Below, in pieces: positions 35,533 through 44,222 of a stretch of 64,000 bases of DNA; the first letter of the stretch is position 1; the number at the start of each line of letters is the position of its first letter. The stretch is from Pannonibacter sp051860505 (GTDB lineage Bacteria > Pseudomonadota > Alphaproteobacteria > Rhizobiales > Stappiaceae), in assembly GCF_051860505.1 (NCBI RefSeq), contig NZ_JBHYDX010000009.1:103493-167492 (forward strand). Direction: 5' to 3'. A program made the position numbers and the translations under genes. The notes under the pieces are model-generated. The model made no database searches. It was not told where the DNA came from and saw nothing but the letters and a program-made list of their open reading frames with translations.

Positions 35533-36480
35533 ATGATCGACAAGCTGGAAATGTTCATTGCGCTCGCCAACGAGAAGCATTTCGGCCGTGCGGCCGAGGT
35601 GATCGGGGTGACGCAGCCGACCCTGTCCTCAGCCATGAAACAGCTCGAGGACCAGCTCGGCGTGCAGCTGATCCATCGCGGGTCGCGCTATCAGGGCCTG
35701 ACGCCGGAAGGTGAGCGGGCGCTGGACTGGGCTCTCAGGATCGTGGCTGACGCAAGAGCCCTGAAGGCGGACATGCGCACGGCACGGTCAGGCCTGTCGG
35801 GCAACCTGAGGCTCGGCGTCATTCCGACGGCGCTGCCGATGGTGGTGGATCTGGTCGCGCCTTTCACGGAGAAGCACCCGAAGGTGCGCGTCTCGATCCT
35901 GTCGCGTACATCGGCCGAGATCCTCGAGCAGATCGAACGACTGGAACTGGACGCCGGCATCACTTACCTCGACACGGCGCCGTCGCGCCGCGTCGAGGTC
36001 CGGCCGCTGTATCTGGAGACGTATTGCCTCCTGATGCGGGCCGACACGCCGCTGGCACAGCGACCATTCCTGACCTGGACCGAGGTCGGGCAGCAGCCGC
36101 TGTGCCTGTTGTCGAGCGACATGCAGAACCGGCGCATCGTTGACCGGCATCTGACCGCAGCGGGTGCCGCCTCCGCGCCGATGGTGGAATCCAATTCCAT
36201 CATCGTTCTGGTCTCGCATGTGCAGACCGGCCGGTGGATGTCAGTGGTTCCGGCCAAGCTTGCCGATCATTTCGTGACCCGGCGCGAACTCGCCGCCGTT
36301 CCCATTGTCGCTGATGCGCCAGAGGAGGCTCCAGAGGACGCGGCAGAGGACGCGCCAAAAGCTGGCCAGCAGGTCGGCCTGGTCGTCGCCCAGCGGGATC
36401 CGCATACGCCGATGCTGCAGGCCCTGATCGATCTGGCCGAAGCGATGGCCCGCAAACGCGCCGGGTCCGGAAAGGCTTGA
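35533..36480 (+). CDS. fdsR: LysR-family regulator, probable FdsR
   Basis: A 315-residue LysR protein: winged helix-turn-helix at 1-60 (MFIALANEKHFGRAAEVIGVTQPTLSSAMKQLE) and a periplasmic-binding-like effector domain from about 90. It precedes fdsG in the same orientation, as the regulator gene does in many fds operons. Odd: residues of about 261-276 are four tandem four-residue units (DAPE, EAPE, DAAE, DAPK) from a 12-bp DNA repeat. This inserts an acidic loop into the effector domain. The name fdsR rests on location. Confidence 0.88.
   Translation: MIDKLEMFIALANEKHFGRAAEVIGVTQPTLSSAMKQLEDQLGVQLIHRGSRYQGLTPEGERALDWALRIVADARALKADMRTARSGLSGNLRLGVIPTALPMVVDLVAPFTEKHPKVRVSILSRTSAEILEQIERLELDAGITYLDTAPSRRVEVRPLYLETYCLLMRADTPLAQRPFLTWTEVGQQPLCLLSSDMQNRRIVDRHLTAAGAASAPMVESNSIIVLVSHVQTGRWMSVVPAKLADHFVTRRELAAVPIVADAPEEAPEDAAEDAPKAGQQVGLVVAQRDPHTPMLQALIDLAEAMARKRAGSGKA
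36313..36360 (+). repeat. Four tandem 12-bp repeats inside the LysR gene
   Basis: GATGCGCCAGAG, GAGGCTCCAGAG, GACGCGGCAGAG and GACGCGCCAAAA follow each other without gaps. Each unit encodes four residues, so copy-number changes keep the frame. It is a candidate for strain-to-strain length variation. Confidence 0.85.
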
Positions 36481-36481
36481 T

Positions 36482-36517
36482 GTTGGCCGTCACGATAGAG
36501 CGAACCTATCGGCCAAC
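36482..36517. promoter_or_regulatory. LysR-type operator within a larger dyad upstream of fdsG
   Basis: The outer arms GTTGGCCG (36482-36489) and CGGCCAAC (36510-36517) enclose ATAG-N7-CTAT (36495-36509), which is a T-N11-A LysR box. It begins just after the LysR stop and lies 64-99 bases before the fdsG start. It may act as operator, as a weak terminator of the LysR transcript, or both. No strong U-tract follows. Confidence 0.55.
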
Positions 36518-36580
36518 GATTTGACGAAATTGAACAAAGCGACGCACAGGCTCAAAGTGCAGCCTGGAGAGGAGACGCTT

Positions 36581-37060
36581 ATGTCGGCACATTTTTCAGC
36601 CGACACGATTCGTGCGACCACGCGCGAGATCGTGACGGCACATGAACCCCTCGAAGGCCCGCTGCTTCCCATCCTGCACGCTGTGCAGGAAGCCTTCGGT
36701 TTTGTCCCTCAGGAAGCGCTGCCGGTGATCGCAGACGGGCTCAACCTGTCGCGCGCCGAAGTGCATGGCGTCATGAGCTTCTACCATGATTTCCGGGCAG
36801 AGCCTGCCGGCCGCCACGTGCTGAAGGTCTGCCGGGCCGAGGCCTGCCAGTCCATGGGCACGGATGCGCTGGCCGACAAGCTGAAGCGCCGGCTCGGGAT
36901 CGACTGGCATGGCACCACCCGCGACGGCGCGGTGACGCTGGAGCCGGTCTTTTGCCTCGGCCTCTGCGCCCAGTCGCCGGCCGCCATGCTGGACGGCGAG
37001 CTGTTCGCCCGGCTGGACGACGACGGCGTCGACGAGATGCTGGGAGGGATCGGCAAATGA
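36581..37060 (+). CDS. fdsG: NAD-dependent formate dehydrogenase gamma subunit
   Basis: FdsG (159 residues) is related to NuoE of complex I and carries one [2Fe-2S] cluster. The ligands are the four cysteines in KVCRAEACQSMG and CLGLCAQSPAAM. Before it lies the helical bundle typical of the family (LHAVQEAFGFVPQEALPVIADGLNLSRAEVHGVMSFYHDF). ATG 36581 has GGAGAGGAG upstream; a longer reading in the same frame is rejected. Its stop overlaps the fdsB start (ATGA). Confidence 0.96.
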   Translation: MSAHFSADTIRATTREIVTAHEPLEGPLLPILHAVQEAFGFVPQEALPVIADGLNLSRAEVHGVMSFYHDFRAEPAGRHVLKVCRAEACQSMGTDALADKLKRRLGIDWHGTTRDGAVTLEPVFCLGLCAQSPAAMLDGELFARLDDDGVDEMLGGIGK

Positions 37061-38601
37061 GCGTAACCGTCTTCGTTCCCCTCGACGCGGCAGCCCTTGC
37101 CGTCGGCGCGGACAAGGTGGCGGCGGCCATCGAGCGCGAAGCGTCTGCCCGCAATCTCGATGTCACCGTGGTCCGCAATGGCTCGCGCGGCATGCTCTGG
37201 CTGGAAACGCTGGTCGAGGTGCGCACCGACAAGGGCCGCGTCTCCTATGGCCCGGTGAAGGCCTCCGACGTGCCGTCCCTGTTCGACGCAGGCTTCCTGA
37301 CGGGCGGTGACCACAGGCTCGCCCACGGCGTAACCGCCGAGATCCCCTTCCTGAAGGGCCAGACCCGGCTGACCTTTGCCCGCTGCGGCGTCACCGATCC
37401 GCTGTCGCTCGAGGACTACCGTCATTACAAGGGCCTGAAGGGCCTGGAAGCTGCCGTCGCCATGGCACCGGCCGAGATCGTGAAACAGGTCACCGACAGC
37501 GGCCTGCGCGGCCGTGGCGGTGCAGGCTTCCCGACCGGCATCAAGTGGAAGACGGTGGCGGACGCCAGGGCAGACCAGAAATACATCGTCTGCAACGCCG
37601 ACGAAGGCGACAGCGGCACCTTTGCCGACCGGATGATCATGGAAGGGGATCCCTTCGTGCTGATCGAGGGCATGGCGATTGCCGCCATCGCCGTGGGCGC
37701 CACCAAGGGCTATATCTACACCCGGTCCGAATATCCGCACGCCATCGCCATCATGCAGGAGGCGATCGCGATCGCCCGGCGCGAGGGCATGCTTGGCGCG
37801 TCCGTGCTGGGCTCCCCCCATGCCTTCGACATGGAGGTGCGCGTCGGTGCGGGCGCCTATGTCTGCGGCGAGGAAACCTCGCTGCTCAACAGCCTGGAAG
37901 GCAAGCGCGGCATCGTCCGCGCCAAGCCGCCGCTCCCTGCGCTGGAAGGCCTGTTCGGCAAGCCGACGGTCGTCAACAACGTCATGTCGCTGGCCTCCGT
38001 TCCGGTCATCCTCGACCGGGGCGCGCAGTTCTACCGTGACTTCGGCGTCGGCCGCTCGCATGGCACGATCCCGATCCAGCTGGCCGGCAACCTGAAGCAC
38101 GGCGGCCTCTACGAGACCGCCTTCGGCCTGACGCTGGGCCAGCTCGTCAACGACATCGGCGGCGGCACGATCTCCGGCCGCCCGGTGAAGGCGGTGCAGG
38201 TCGGCGGCCCGCTCGGCGCCTATTTCCCGCCGGCCCTCTTTGACACGGTCTTCGACTACGAGGCCTTTGCCGCCGCCGGCGGTCTCATCGGCCATGCAGG
38301 CATCGTCGTCTTCGACGAGACGGTGGACATGCTGGCCCAGGCCAGGTTCGCTATGGAGTTCTGCGCCATCGAATCCTGCGGCAAGTGCACGCCCTGCCGC
38401 ATCGGCGCCGTGCGCGGCGTGGAGACCGTGGACCGGATCGCCCGCGGTGACGCCGCTGCCATCCCGCTGCTCGAAAGCCTTTGCAGCACTATGAAATCCG
38501 GCTCGCTCTGTGCGCTGGGGGGCTTCACGCCCTACCCGGTCATGAGCGCCCTCACCCACTTTCCGCAAGACTTTGACAGGATGAAGGAGGCCGCGGAATG
38601 A
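37057..38601 (+). CDS. fdsB: NAD-dependent formate dehydrogenase beta subunit
   Basis: FdsB (514 residues) is a NuoF-type flavoprotein where NAD is reduced. A thioredoxin-like N-terminal domain (about 1-110) precedes the FMN/NAD site with GLRGRGGAGFPTGIKWKTVADA and CNADEGDSGTFADRMIMEGDP. The SLBB-like region and the [4Fe-4S] ligands ESCGKCTPCRIGAVRG plus a distal cysteine (LESLCSTMKSGSLCALGG) follow. Start and stop both overlap the neighbours by four bases, so G, B and A are tightly coupled. Confidence 0.97.
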   Translation: MSVTVFVPLDAAALAVGADKVAAAIEREASARNLDVTVVRNGSRGMLWLETLVEVRTDKGRVSYGPVKASDVPSLFDAGFLTGGDHRLAHGVTAEIPFLKGQTRLTFARCGVTDPLSLEDYRHYKGLKGLEAAVAMAPAEIVKQVTDSGLRGRGGAGFPTGIKWKTVADARADQKYIVCNADEGDSGTFADRMIMEGDPFVLIEGMAIAAIAVGATKGYIYTRSEYPHAIAIMQEAIAIARREGMLGASVLGSPHAFDMEVRVGAGAYVCGEETSLLNSLEGKRGIVRAKPPLPALEGLFGKPTVVNNVMSLASVPVILDRGAQFYRDFGVGRSHGTIPIQLAGNLKHGGLYETAFGLTLGQLVNDIGGGTISGRPVKAVQVGGPLGAYFPPALFDTVFDYEAFAAAGGLIGHAGIVVFDETVDMLAQARFAMEFCAIESCGKCTPCRIGAVRGVETVDRIARGDAAAIPLLESLCSTMKSGSLCALGGFTPYPVMSALTHFPQDFDRMKEAAE

Positions 38602-41477
38602 AGGACTCCCGCTTGCTTGACCGCGACTTCGGCACCCCAGCTGCCCGGTCTGAAAAGATGATCACCCTGACTGTCGACGGTTTCGAGGTCAGCGTGCCGG
38701 AAGGCACCTCCGTGATGCGGGCGGCGTCGGAGGCCGGCATTTCCGTGCCCAAGCTCTGCGCCACCGACATGCTGGATGCCTTCGGCTCCTGCCGCCTCTG
38801 CCTTGTCGAGATCGAGGGCCGCGCGGGCACCCCCGCCTCCTGCACCACGCCGGTTGCCCCCGGCATGGTGGTCCACACCCAGACCGGTCGCCTGAAGGAC
38901 CTGCGCAAGGGCGTGATGGAGCTTTACATTTCCGATCACCCGCTCGATTGCCTGACCTGCGCGGCCAATGGCGACTGCGAGCTGCAGGATATGGCCGGGG
39001 CCGTCGGCCTGCGTGATGTGCGCTATGAGGCCGTGGACACCCATTTCCGCGCCCGCAATGCCGGCGGCGATGTCAATCCGCAGTGGCTGGCCAAGGACGA
39101 GAGCAATCCTTATTTCACCTATGATCCGGCGAAGTGCATTGTCTGCTCGCGCTGCGTGCGCGCCTGTGAGGAAGTCCAGGGAACCTTTGCACTGACGATC
39201 GAGGGCCGTGGCTTCGACAGCCGGGTTTCGGCCGGCATGATGGGCGACACGTTCCTCTCCTCCGACTGCGTGTCCTGCGGCGCCTGCGTGCAGGCCTGCC
39301 CGACGGCGACGCTGCAGGAAAAGAGCGTCATCGAGATCGGCACGCCGGAGCGGGCCGTGGTCACCACCTGCGCCTATTGCGGCGTCGGCTGCTCGTTCAA
39401 GGCGGAAATGCGCGGCGACGAGCTGGTGCGCATGGTGCCCTACAAGGACGGCAAGGCGAACCGGGGCCACAGCTGCGTCAAAGGCCGCTTCGCCTGGGGC
39501 TATGCCCAGCACAAGGACCGGATCCTGAAGCCGATGATCCGCGAGGCGATCACCGATCCCTGGCGCGAAGTCTCCTGGGACGAGGCGCTGAACTTTGCCG
39601 CCGACCGGATGAAGGTGATCCAGGCCAAACACGGCCGCCAGTCGGTCGGCGTCATCACCTCCTCCCGCTGCACCAACGAGGAGACCTACCTCGTCCAGAA
39701 GCTGACGCGCGCGGTCTTCCGCAACAACAACACGGATACCTGCGCCCGCGTCTGCCATTCGCCCACCGGCTATGGCCTCGGCCAGACCTTCGGCACCTCG
39801 GCGGGCACGCAGGACTTCGACAGCGTCGAACACACCGATGTGGTCATCGTCATGGGCGCCAACCCGACGGACGGCCATCCGGTCTTCGCCAGCCGCCTGA
39901 AGAAGCGTCTGCGCAAGGGGGCCAAGCTGATCGTCATCGATCCGCGCCGCATCGATCTGGTGCAGTCGCCGCATATCAAGGCGGCGCATCACCTGCAGCT
40001 GAAGCCAGGCACCAATGTCGCCGTCATCTCTGCGATCGCCCATACGATCGTCACCGAGGGCCTGTTCGACGAGGCCTTCATCCGCGAGCGCTGCGACTTT
40101 GACGAGTTCCAGGACTATGCCGAGTTCATCGCCGATCCGCGCCACAGCCCGGAAGCCACGGCGGCGCTGACCGGTGTCCCGGCGGAAGAACTGCGGGCAG
40201 CGGCAAGGCTCTATGCGCGCGGCGGCAACGGGGCCATCTACTATGGCCTCGGCGTGACCGAGCATTCGCAAGGGTCCACCACGGTCATCGGCATTGCCAA
40301 CCTAGCCATGATGACCGGCAACATCGGCCGAAAGGGCGTCGGCGTGAACCCGCTGCGCGGTCAGAACAACGTGCAGGGCTCCTGCGACATGGGCTCGTTC
40401 CCGCACGAACTGCCGGGCTACCGCCATGTGAAGCATGATCATGTGCGCGAGATTTTCGAGAGCCTGTGGGGTGTGGAGCTGGACAAGGAGCCCGGCCTGC
40501 GCATCCCCAACATGCTGGACGCCGCCGTCGAGGGCACGTTCAAGGGCCTCTATTGCCAGGGCGAGGACATTCTCCAGTCCGATCCGGACACCAAGCACGT
40601 GGCCGCAGGTCTTGACGCCATGGACTGCGTCATCGTGCATGACCTGTTCCTGAACGAGACGGCCAATTACGCCCACGTGTTCCTGCCCGGCTCGACCTTC
40701 CTCGAAAAGGACGGCACCTTCACCAACGCCGAACGCCGCATCAACCGCGTGCGCAAGGTGATGGCGCCGAAGAACGGCTATGCCGACTGGGAGATCACCC
40801 AGATGCTGGCCAATGCCATGGGGGCGAACTGGACCTACACGCATCCGTCTGAGATCATGGCGGAAATCTCGCTGACGACGCCGTCCTTCGCCGGTGTCAG
40901 TTACGAGCGGCTGGAGGAACTGGGCTCGGTGCAGTGGCCCTGCAACGAGAAGAACCCGGAAGGCACGCCCTTGATGCACATCGACGGCTTCGTGCGTGGC
41001 AAGGGCAAGTTCATCCGCACAGAATATGTGGCAACGGACGAGCGCACCGGCCCGCGCTTCCCGCTGTTGCTCACAACCGGCCGCATTCTCAGCCAGTACA
41101 ATGTGGGTGCACAGACACGACGCACGGCCAACACCGTCTGGCATGAGGAAGACGTGCTGGAGATCCATCCGCATGACGCGGAAAACCGGGGCCTCAAGGA
41201 CGGCGACTGGGTGCGGCTGGCCAGCCGCTCCGGCGAGACGACCTTGCGCGCGAAGATCACCGAGCGGGTGTCGCCGGGGGTCGTCTACACCACCTTCCAC
41301 CACCCAACGACCCAGGCCAACGTGATCACCACGGACTTCTCCGACTGGGCGACCAACTGTCCAGAGTACAAGGTGACGGCGGTGCAGGTGGCTCCCTCCA
41401 ACGGGCCAAGCGCCTGGCAGGAGGACTATGCGGCCCAGGCCGAGATGTCGCGGCGCATCCTGCCGGCCGCGGAGTGA
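38598..41477 (+). CDS. fdsA: NAD-dependent formate dehydrogenase alpha subunit (Mo-bisMGD)
   Basis: FdsA (959 residues) oxidises formate to carbon dioxide. N-terminal [2Fe-2S] ferredoxin: CATDMLDAFGSCRLC. His-Cys3 [4Fe-4S]: DHPLDCLTCAANGDCELQ. Two ferredoxin-type clusters: CIVCSRCVRACEE and CVSCGACVQACPTATL. The molybdopterin part opens with CAYCGVGCSF. The molybdenum ligand is the cysteine in CARVCHSPTGYG, next to the catalytic histidine; it is a Cys codon, so this is not a selenocysteine enzyme. The C-terminal MGD-binding domain follows (TGRILSQYNVGAQTRR). The full set of clusters matches the soluble oxygen-tolerant FdsABG type. Confidence 0.97.
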   Translation: MKDSRLLDRDFGTPAARSEKMITLTVDGFEVSVPEGTSVMRAASEAGISVPKLCATDMLDAFGSCRLCLVEIEGRAGTPASCTTPVAPGMVVHTQTGRLKDLRKGVMELYISDHPLDCLTCAANGDCELQDMAGAVGLRDVRYEAVDTHFRARNAGGDVNPQWLAKDESNPYFTYDPAKCIVCSRCVRACEEVQGTFALTIEGRGFDSRVSAGMMGDTFLSSDCVSCGACVQACPTATLQEKSVIEIGTPERAVVTTCAYCGVGCSFKAEMRGDELVRMVPYKDGKANRGHSCVKGRFAWGYAQHKDRILKPMIREAITDPWREVSWDEALNFAADRMKVIQAKHGRQSVGVITSSRCTNEETYLVQKLTRAVFRNNNTDTCARVCHSPTGYGLGQTFGTSAGTQDFDSVEHTDVVIVMGANPTDGHPVFASRLKKRLRKGAKLIVIDPRRIDLVQSPHIKAAHHLQLKPGTNVAVISAIAHTIVTEGLFDEAFIRERCDFDEFQDYAEFIADPRHSPEATAALTGVPAEELRAAARLYARGGNGAIYYGLGVTEHSQGSTTVIGIANLAMMTGNIGRKGVGVNPLRGQNNVQGSCDMGSFPHELPGYRHVKHDHVREIFESLWGVELDKEPGLRIPNMLDAAVEGTFKGLYCQGEDILQSDPDTKHVAAGLDAMDCVIVHDLFLNETANYAHVFLPGSTFLEKDGTFTNAERRINRVRKVMAPKNGYADWEITQMLANAMGANWTYTHPSEIMAEISLTTPSFAGVSYERLEELGSVQWPCNEKNPEGTPLMHIDGFVRGKGKFIRTEYVATDERTGPRFPLLLTTGRILSQYNVGAQTRRTANTVWHEEDVLEIHPHDAENRGLKDGDWVRLASRSGETTLRAKITERVSPGVVYTTFHHPTTQANVITTDFSDWATNCPEYKVTAVQVAPSNGPSAWQEDYAAQAEMSRRILPAAE

Positions 41478-41490
41478 GGCAGATGGCAGC

Positions 41491-42363
41491 ATGGGGCCGG
41501 ACAAGGACATGACGAGTGCAACCGCAGCGCCCCGGCTGCGCCTGCGCGTGCGGGCGGGAACGGCCCGGCAGGAGGACGCCCTCCTGCCGGCGGAAGTGCC
41601 TATCGCCCTTACCTACAACGGCACGACGCAGGCCGTGATGATGGCAACGCCGGCGGACCTTACCGACTTTGCCCTCGGTTTTTCGCTGAGCGAGGGCATC
41701 GCAACACCTCAAGACATTCGCGAGATCGAGACAGTCGAGACCGAGGCCGGCATTGACCTCAGGATCTGGCTGAAGGACGAGGCCGGCAGCAGCCTCATGG
41801 CGCGGCGGCGAACGATGACCGGCCCGGTCGGCTGCGGCCTGTGTGGTCTCGACAGCCTAACCGAGGCCAAACGGCATCTGGCCCCCGTGCCGACCAGTCC
41901 GCTGCGCCTGACCCGCCAGGACATTGCCGAGGCCATGGCCTCGCTGACGCGGCATCAGCCCCTGCATGACGCCACACGCGCCGTGCATGCGGCCGGCTTC
42001 TGGCAGGAGGGCAAGGGGCTCGTCTGCGTGCGTGAGGATGTCGGGCGGCACAATGCACTCGACAAGCTGATCGGCGCGCTGGTCGGCGCTGGGACCGTAG
42101 TCCCCGGTCAGCCGGTCAATGGCGCAGTCGTGCTCACCTCGCGCATCTCGCTCGACATGGTGCAGAAATGCGCCGCCCTGGGCGCTCCCGTCATTCTTGC
42201 CGTCTCCGCGCCGACACTGGCGGCCATCGAGGCGGCGGAGGCTGCAGAAATCACGCTCGTTGCCCTTGCCCGCAGCGAAGGCTTCGATCTTTACACCCAC
42301 CCCGGGCGGATCACTCTCGATCCCACCCCCCATCCCGTCGCAGAGACCGCCGATGTCCCCTGA
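41491..42363 (+). CDS. fdhD: Formate dehydrogenase sulfurtransferase FdhD (FdsC)
   Basis: This 290-residue protein matches FdhD, which passes sulfur to the molybdenum cofactor before it enters formate dehydrogenase. The two persulfide-carrying cysteines are in PVGCGLCGLDSL near residue 113. Other marks are LTDFALGFSLSEGIA, VREDVGRHNALDKLIG and VVLTSRISLDMVQKCA. The start is ATG 41491 (GAGG about 11 bases upstream); ATG 41509 is the alternative. It lies in the position called fdsC in fdsGBACD operons and overlaps fdsD by 11 bases. Confidence 0.95.
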   Translation: MGPDKDMTSATAAPRLRLRVRAGTARQEDALLPAEVPIALTYNGTTQAVMMATPADLTDFALGFSLSEGIATPQDIREIETVETEAGIDLRIWLKDEAGSSLMARRRTMTGPVGCGLCGLDSLTEAKRHLAPVPTSPLRLTRQDIAEAMASLTRHQPLHDATRAVHAAGFWQEGKGLVCVREDVGRHNALDKLIGALVGAGTVVPGQPVNGAVVLTSRISLDMVQKCAALGAPVILAVSAPTLAAIEAAEAAEITLVALARSEGFDLYTHPGRITLDPTPHPVAETADVP

Positions 42364-42568
42364 CAAGCTTGTCTATATGGCCAACCAGATCGCCCGGTTC
42401 ATGGAAACCAAGCCGCATGCCGAAGGCGTCGCCGGTGTGGCCTCACACATCAATGATTTCTGGGAACCGCGCATGCGCAAGCAGTTCTTCGAGATCCTGG
42501 AAGCCGGCGGCGACGGCCTCCGCCCGCTCGTCCGCGAGGCGGCAGAGCAGATCCGCCGGCCGTCCTGA
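42353..42568 (+). CDS. fdsD: NAD-dependent formate dehydrogenase delta subunit
   Basis: FdsD is a small protein (71 residues) needed for maturation or stability of the FdsABG complex. MSPDKLVYMANQIARFMETK and the tail SHINDFWEPRMRKQFFEIL match the family well. The ATG at 42353 lies within the end of fdhD. It is the last gene of the fds operon, followed by a hairpin. Confidence 0.92.
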   Translation: MSPDKLVYMANQIARFMETKPHAEGVAGVASHINDFWEPRMRKQFFEILEAGGDGLRPLVREAAEQIRRPS

Positions 42569-42581
42569 TCCAGAAGAAAAA

Positions 42582-42608
42582 GCCCCGGAAGCAAAGAGCT
42601 TCCGGGGC
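42582..42608 (-). terminator. Terminator between fdsD and iorB
   Basis: GCCCCGGAAGC and GCTTCCGGGGC form an 11-bp perfect stem with loop AAAGA. Read on the minus strand it is followed by TTTTTC, a proper intrinsic terminator for the iorA-iorB transcript. In the plus direction it lacks a U-tract but may still help end the fds transcript. Confidence 0.85.
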
Positions 42609-42686
42609 AGCTGTGAACGAAGACCGGTTTCCTGAGGGTGGGCAGAAACCGGCCCGCACAGAAACGTGAACCAGACCCTTGCTGCC

Positions 42687-44222
42687 TCAGACGAAGCTGC
42701 GGATGGTCTGGAGCGCGCCGTCGAGTGCCTTGCCTTCCTCGTCCTTCAACGCTGCCTCTCGCAGGCGCCGCGTCCAGTCAGCCGCATCGGCACGGCCTTC
42801 GACCATCCGGGCCCCATCCAGCACCTTGTCGAACTTGCTGAGCCCGCGCGCGTGGGTGTCGGAATAGCCCTTCACCAGCCGGCGGCAGCGGATCACCTCC
42901 ACGGCAAGGTCATAGTCGCGCGGGGCGAGCGCCAAGGCCCGGTCGAGCCAGGCCGCCAGATGCGCCATCTCCTGCGCATGGCGCAGGGTGCGCCGACGCC
43001 AGCCTTTCAGGCCGCCCAGAATGTAGAGCTGCAGGAAAGCGGTGAGACTGTCGGACCGTAGCCGCTTGCCCTTGTCAAACAGCCGCCCGAGCAGCGCCAT
43101 CCGGTCGGGATTGGCGGCCCAGCGGGCGCCCATACGCGCGGGAAACAGCGAGACGATTTCCTCCGCGCGCGGATGCAGGAACTCGGTCACCTGCAGCAAG
43201 TTGCCGGACTTGGCGCCCATTTCCTTGGCAATACGGTCATGACGTCCGGCCTTGGTCTTTGTATCTGCGACGCGGATGATGTCGTCATAGGCCATGGCAT
43301 TGGCGACGTATTTCGCAGCCTCCCGGGTCAGGTCATGCGGGGTCCGGTCGACCGCAGCGACCCGGTCCAGCCGGTCGAGATACTCACTGCCATAAGCGAT
43401 GTCCTGGAAGTCGACCACCTTGCGCAGCCCGGCCTCGGCCATGGCCCAGGCAGGCTCCGGCAGACGGCGGATACGGTCGAGCAGCGCCCGATAGGCTTCG
43501 ACCTGACGCTTCGGGCCGCGGAGGCCGGGTGCGGCACTGGCGGTTGGAGCCACCGCTTCCGGCAAGGTGCCCTGCGCCGCCGCAAAGCCGGCGTTGAAGG
43601 CACGGAGCGAGCCCTCCACACCCTTGCCGCTGCGCCGGATCGCGTCTTCAAAGGCCTCACGCGGGAACGGCAGCGCGCCGCTGCCGGCAAGGGCCCCAAA
43701 CAGGCTCGCTGAGATGACAGATCCGTTCTTGACCGCCAGCGTATCGAAGTCGGCATAGATGAAGCGTTGCGCGGCGATGTCGGCCGCAGCCATCACTTCC
43801 TCGCTGGAGGCAATGCCGTCGCCGGGCACCATCTTCTCGCTCACCGCGAGAGCCCGGTGCGTGGAGGCAATGAGGGTGGTGCGGTCCGGCGTGACGAAGC
43901 CGCGCTGGATCGAGCGCCCGGCCTCCATCATCTCGGCCGCGATCATGATGTCGACGTCGCCGGCTGCCGGCATCAGGGAGAACACCGGACTGGCTTCGCC
44001 CTTCGGTGCCATCTCGACGTAGTAGACCGTGGCGCCGGTTCGCTGTGCAACGCCGGCAACGCTGGTTGCCTGGGCGTCATAGCCGTTCGAGCGCGCCACA
44101 TCCTCGATCCAGCTGGTGAGCACGCCGCCGCCCTGCCCGCCGACGGCGAGCGCCGCCAGCTTGATGATGCCGCCGAGGCGCGGATCGGCCGCGCGCCGTT
44201 CGAGAAGACCGGCCATGGTCAT
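42687..44222 (-). CDS. iorB: Indolepyruvate:ferredoxin oxidoreductase beta subunit, extended form
   Basis: A 511-residue protein. The first 210 residues are the pyruvate/2-ketoacid oxidoreductase gamma domain (LAALAVGGQGGGVLTSWIEDVA, SVAGVAQRTGATVYYVEM). Archaeal IorB stops near there; here about 300 mostly helical residues follow (RRLPEPAWAMAEAGLRKVVDFQDI, ILGGLKGWRRRTLRHAQEM), as in many proteobacterial IorB proteins. Its function is unknown. ATG 44222 overlaps the iorA stop by four bases. IorAB converts arylpyruvates to aryl-acetyl-CoA with ferredoxin reduction. Confidence 0.92.
   Translation of the reverse strand: MTMAGLLERRAADPRLGGIIKLAALAVGGQGGGVLTSWIEDVARSNGYDAQATSVAGVAQRTGATVYYVEMAPKGEASPVFSLMPAAGDVDIMIAAEMMEAGRSIQRGFVTPDRTTLIASTHRALAVSEKMVPGDGIASSEEVMAAADIAAQRFIYADFDTLAVKNGSVISASLFGALAGSGALPFPREAFEDAIRRSGKGVEGSLRAFNAGFAAAQGTLPEAVAPTASAAPGLRGPKRQVEAYRALLDRIRRLPEPAWAMAEAGLRKVVDFQDIAYGSEYLDRLDRVAAVDRTPHDLTREAAKYVANAMAYDDIIRVADTKTKAGRHDRIAKEMGAKSGNLLQVTEFLHPRAEEIVSLFPARMGARWAANPDRMALLGRLFDKGKRLRSDSLTAFLQLYILGGLKGWRRRTLRHAQEMAHLAAWLDRALALAPRDYDLAVEVIRCRRLVKGYSDTHARGLSKFDKVLDGARMVEGRADAADWTRRLREAALKDEEGKALDGALQTIRSFV

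Noticed and set aside
36781..38568. Minus-strand frame of 595 codons opposite fdsB, and similar long frames opposite fdsA, iorA and the family 5 binding-protein gene
   Set aside because: The sense genes have intact cofactor motifs. The antisense frames have low-complexity composition and no known domains.
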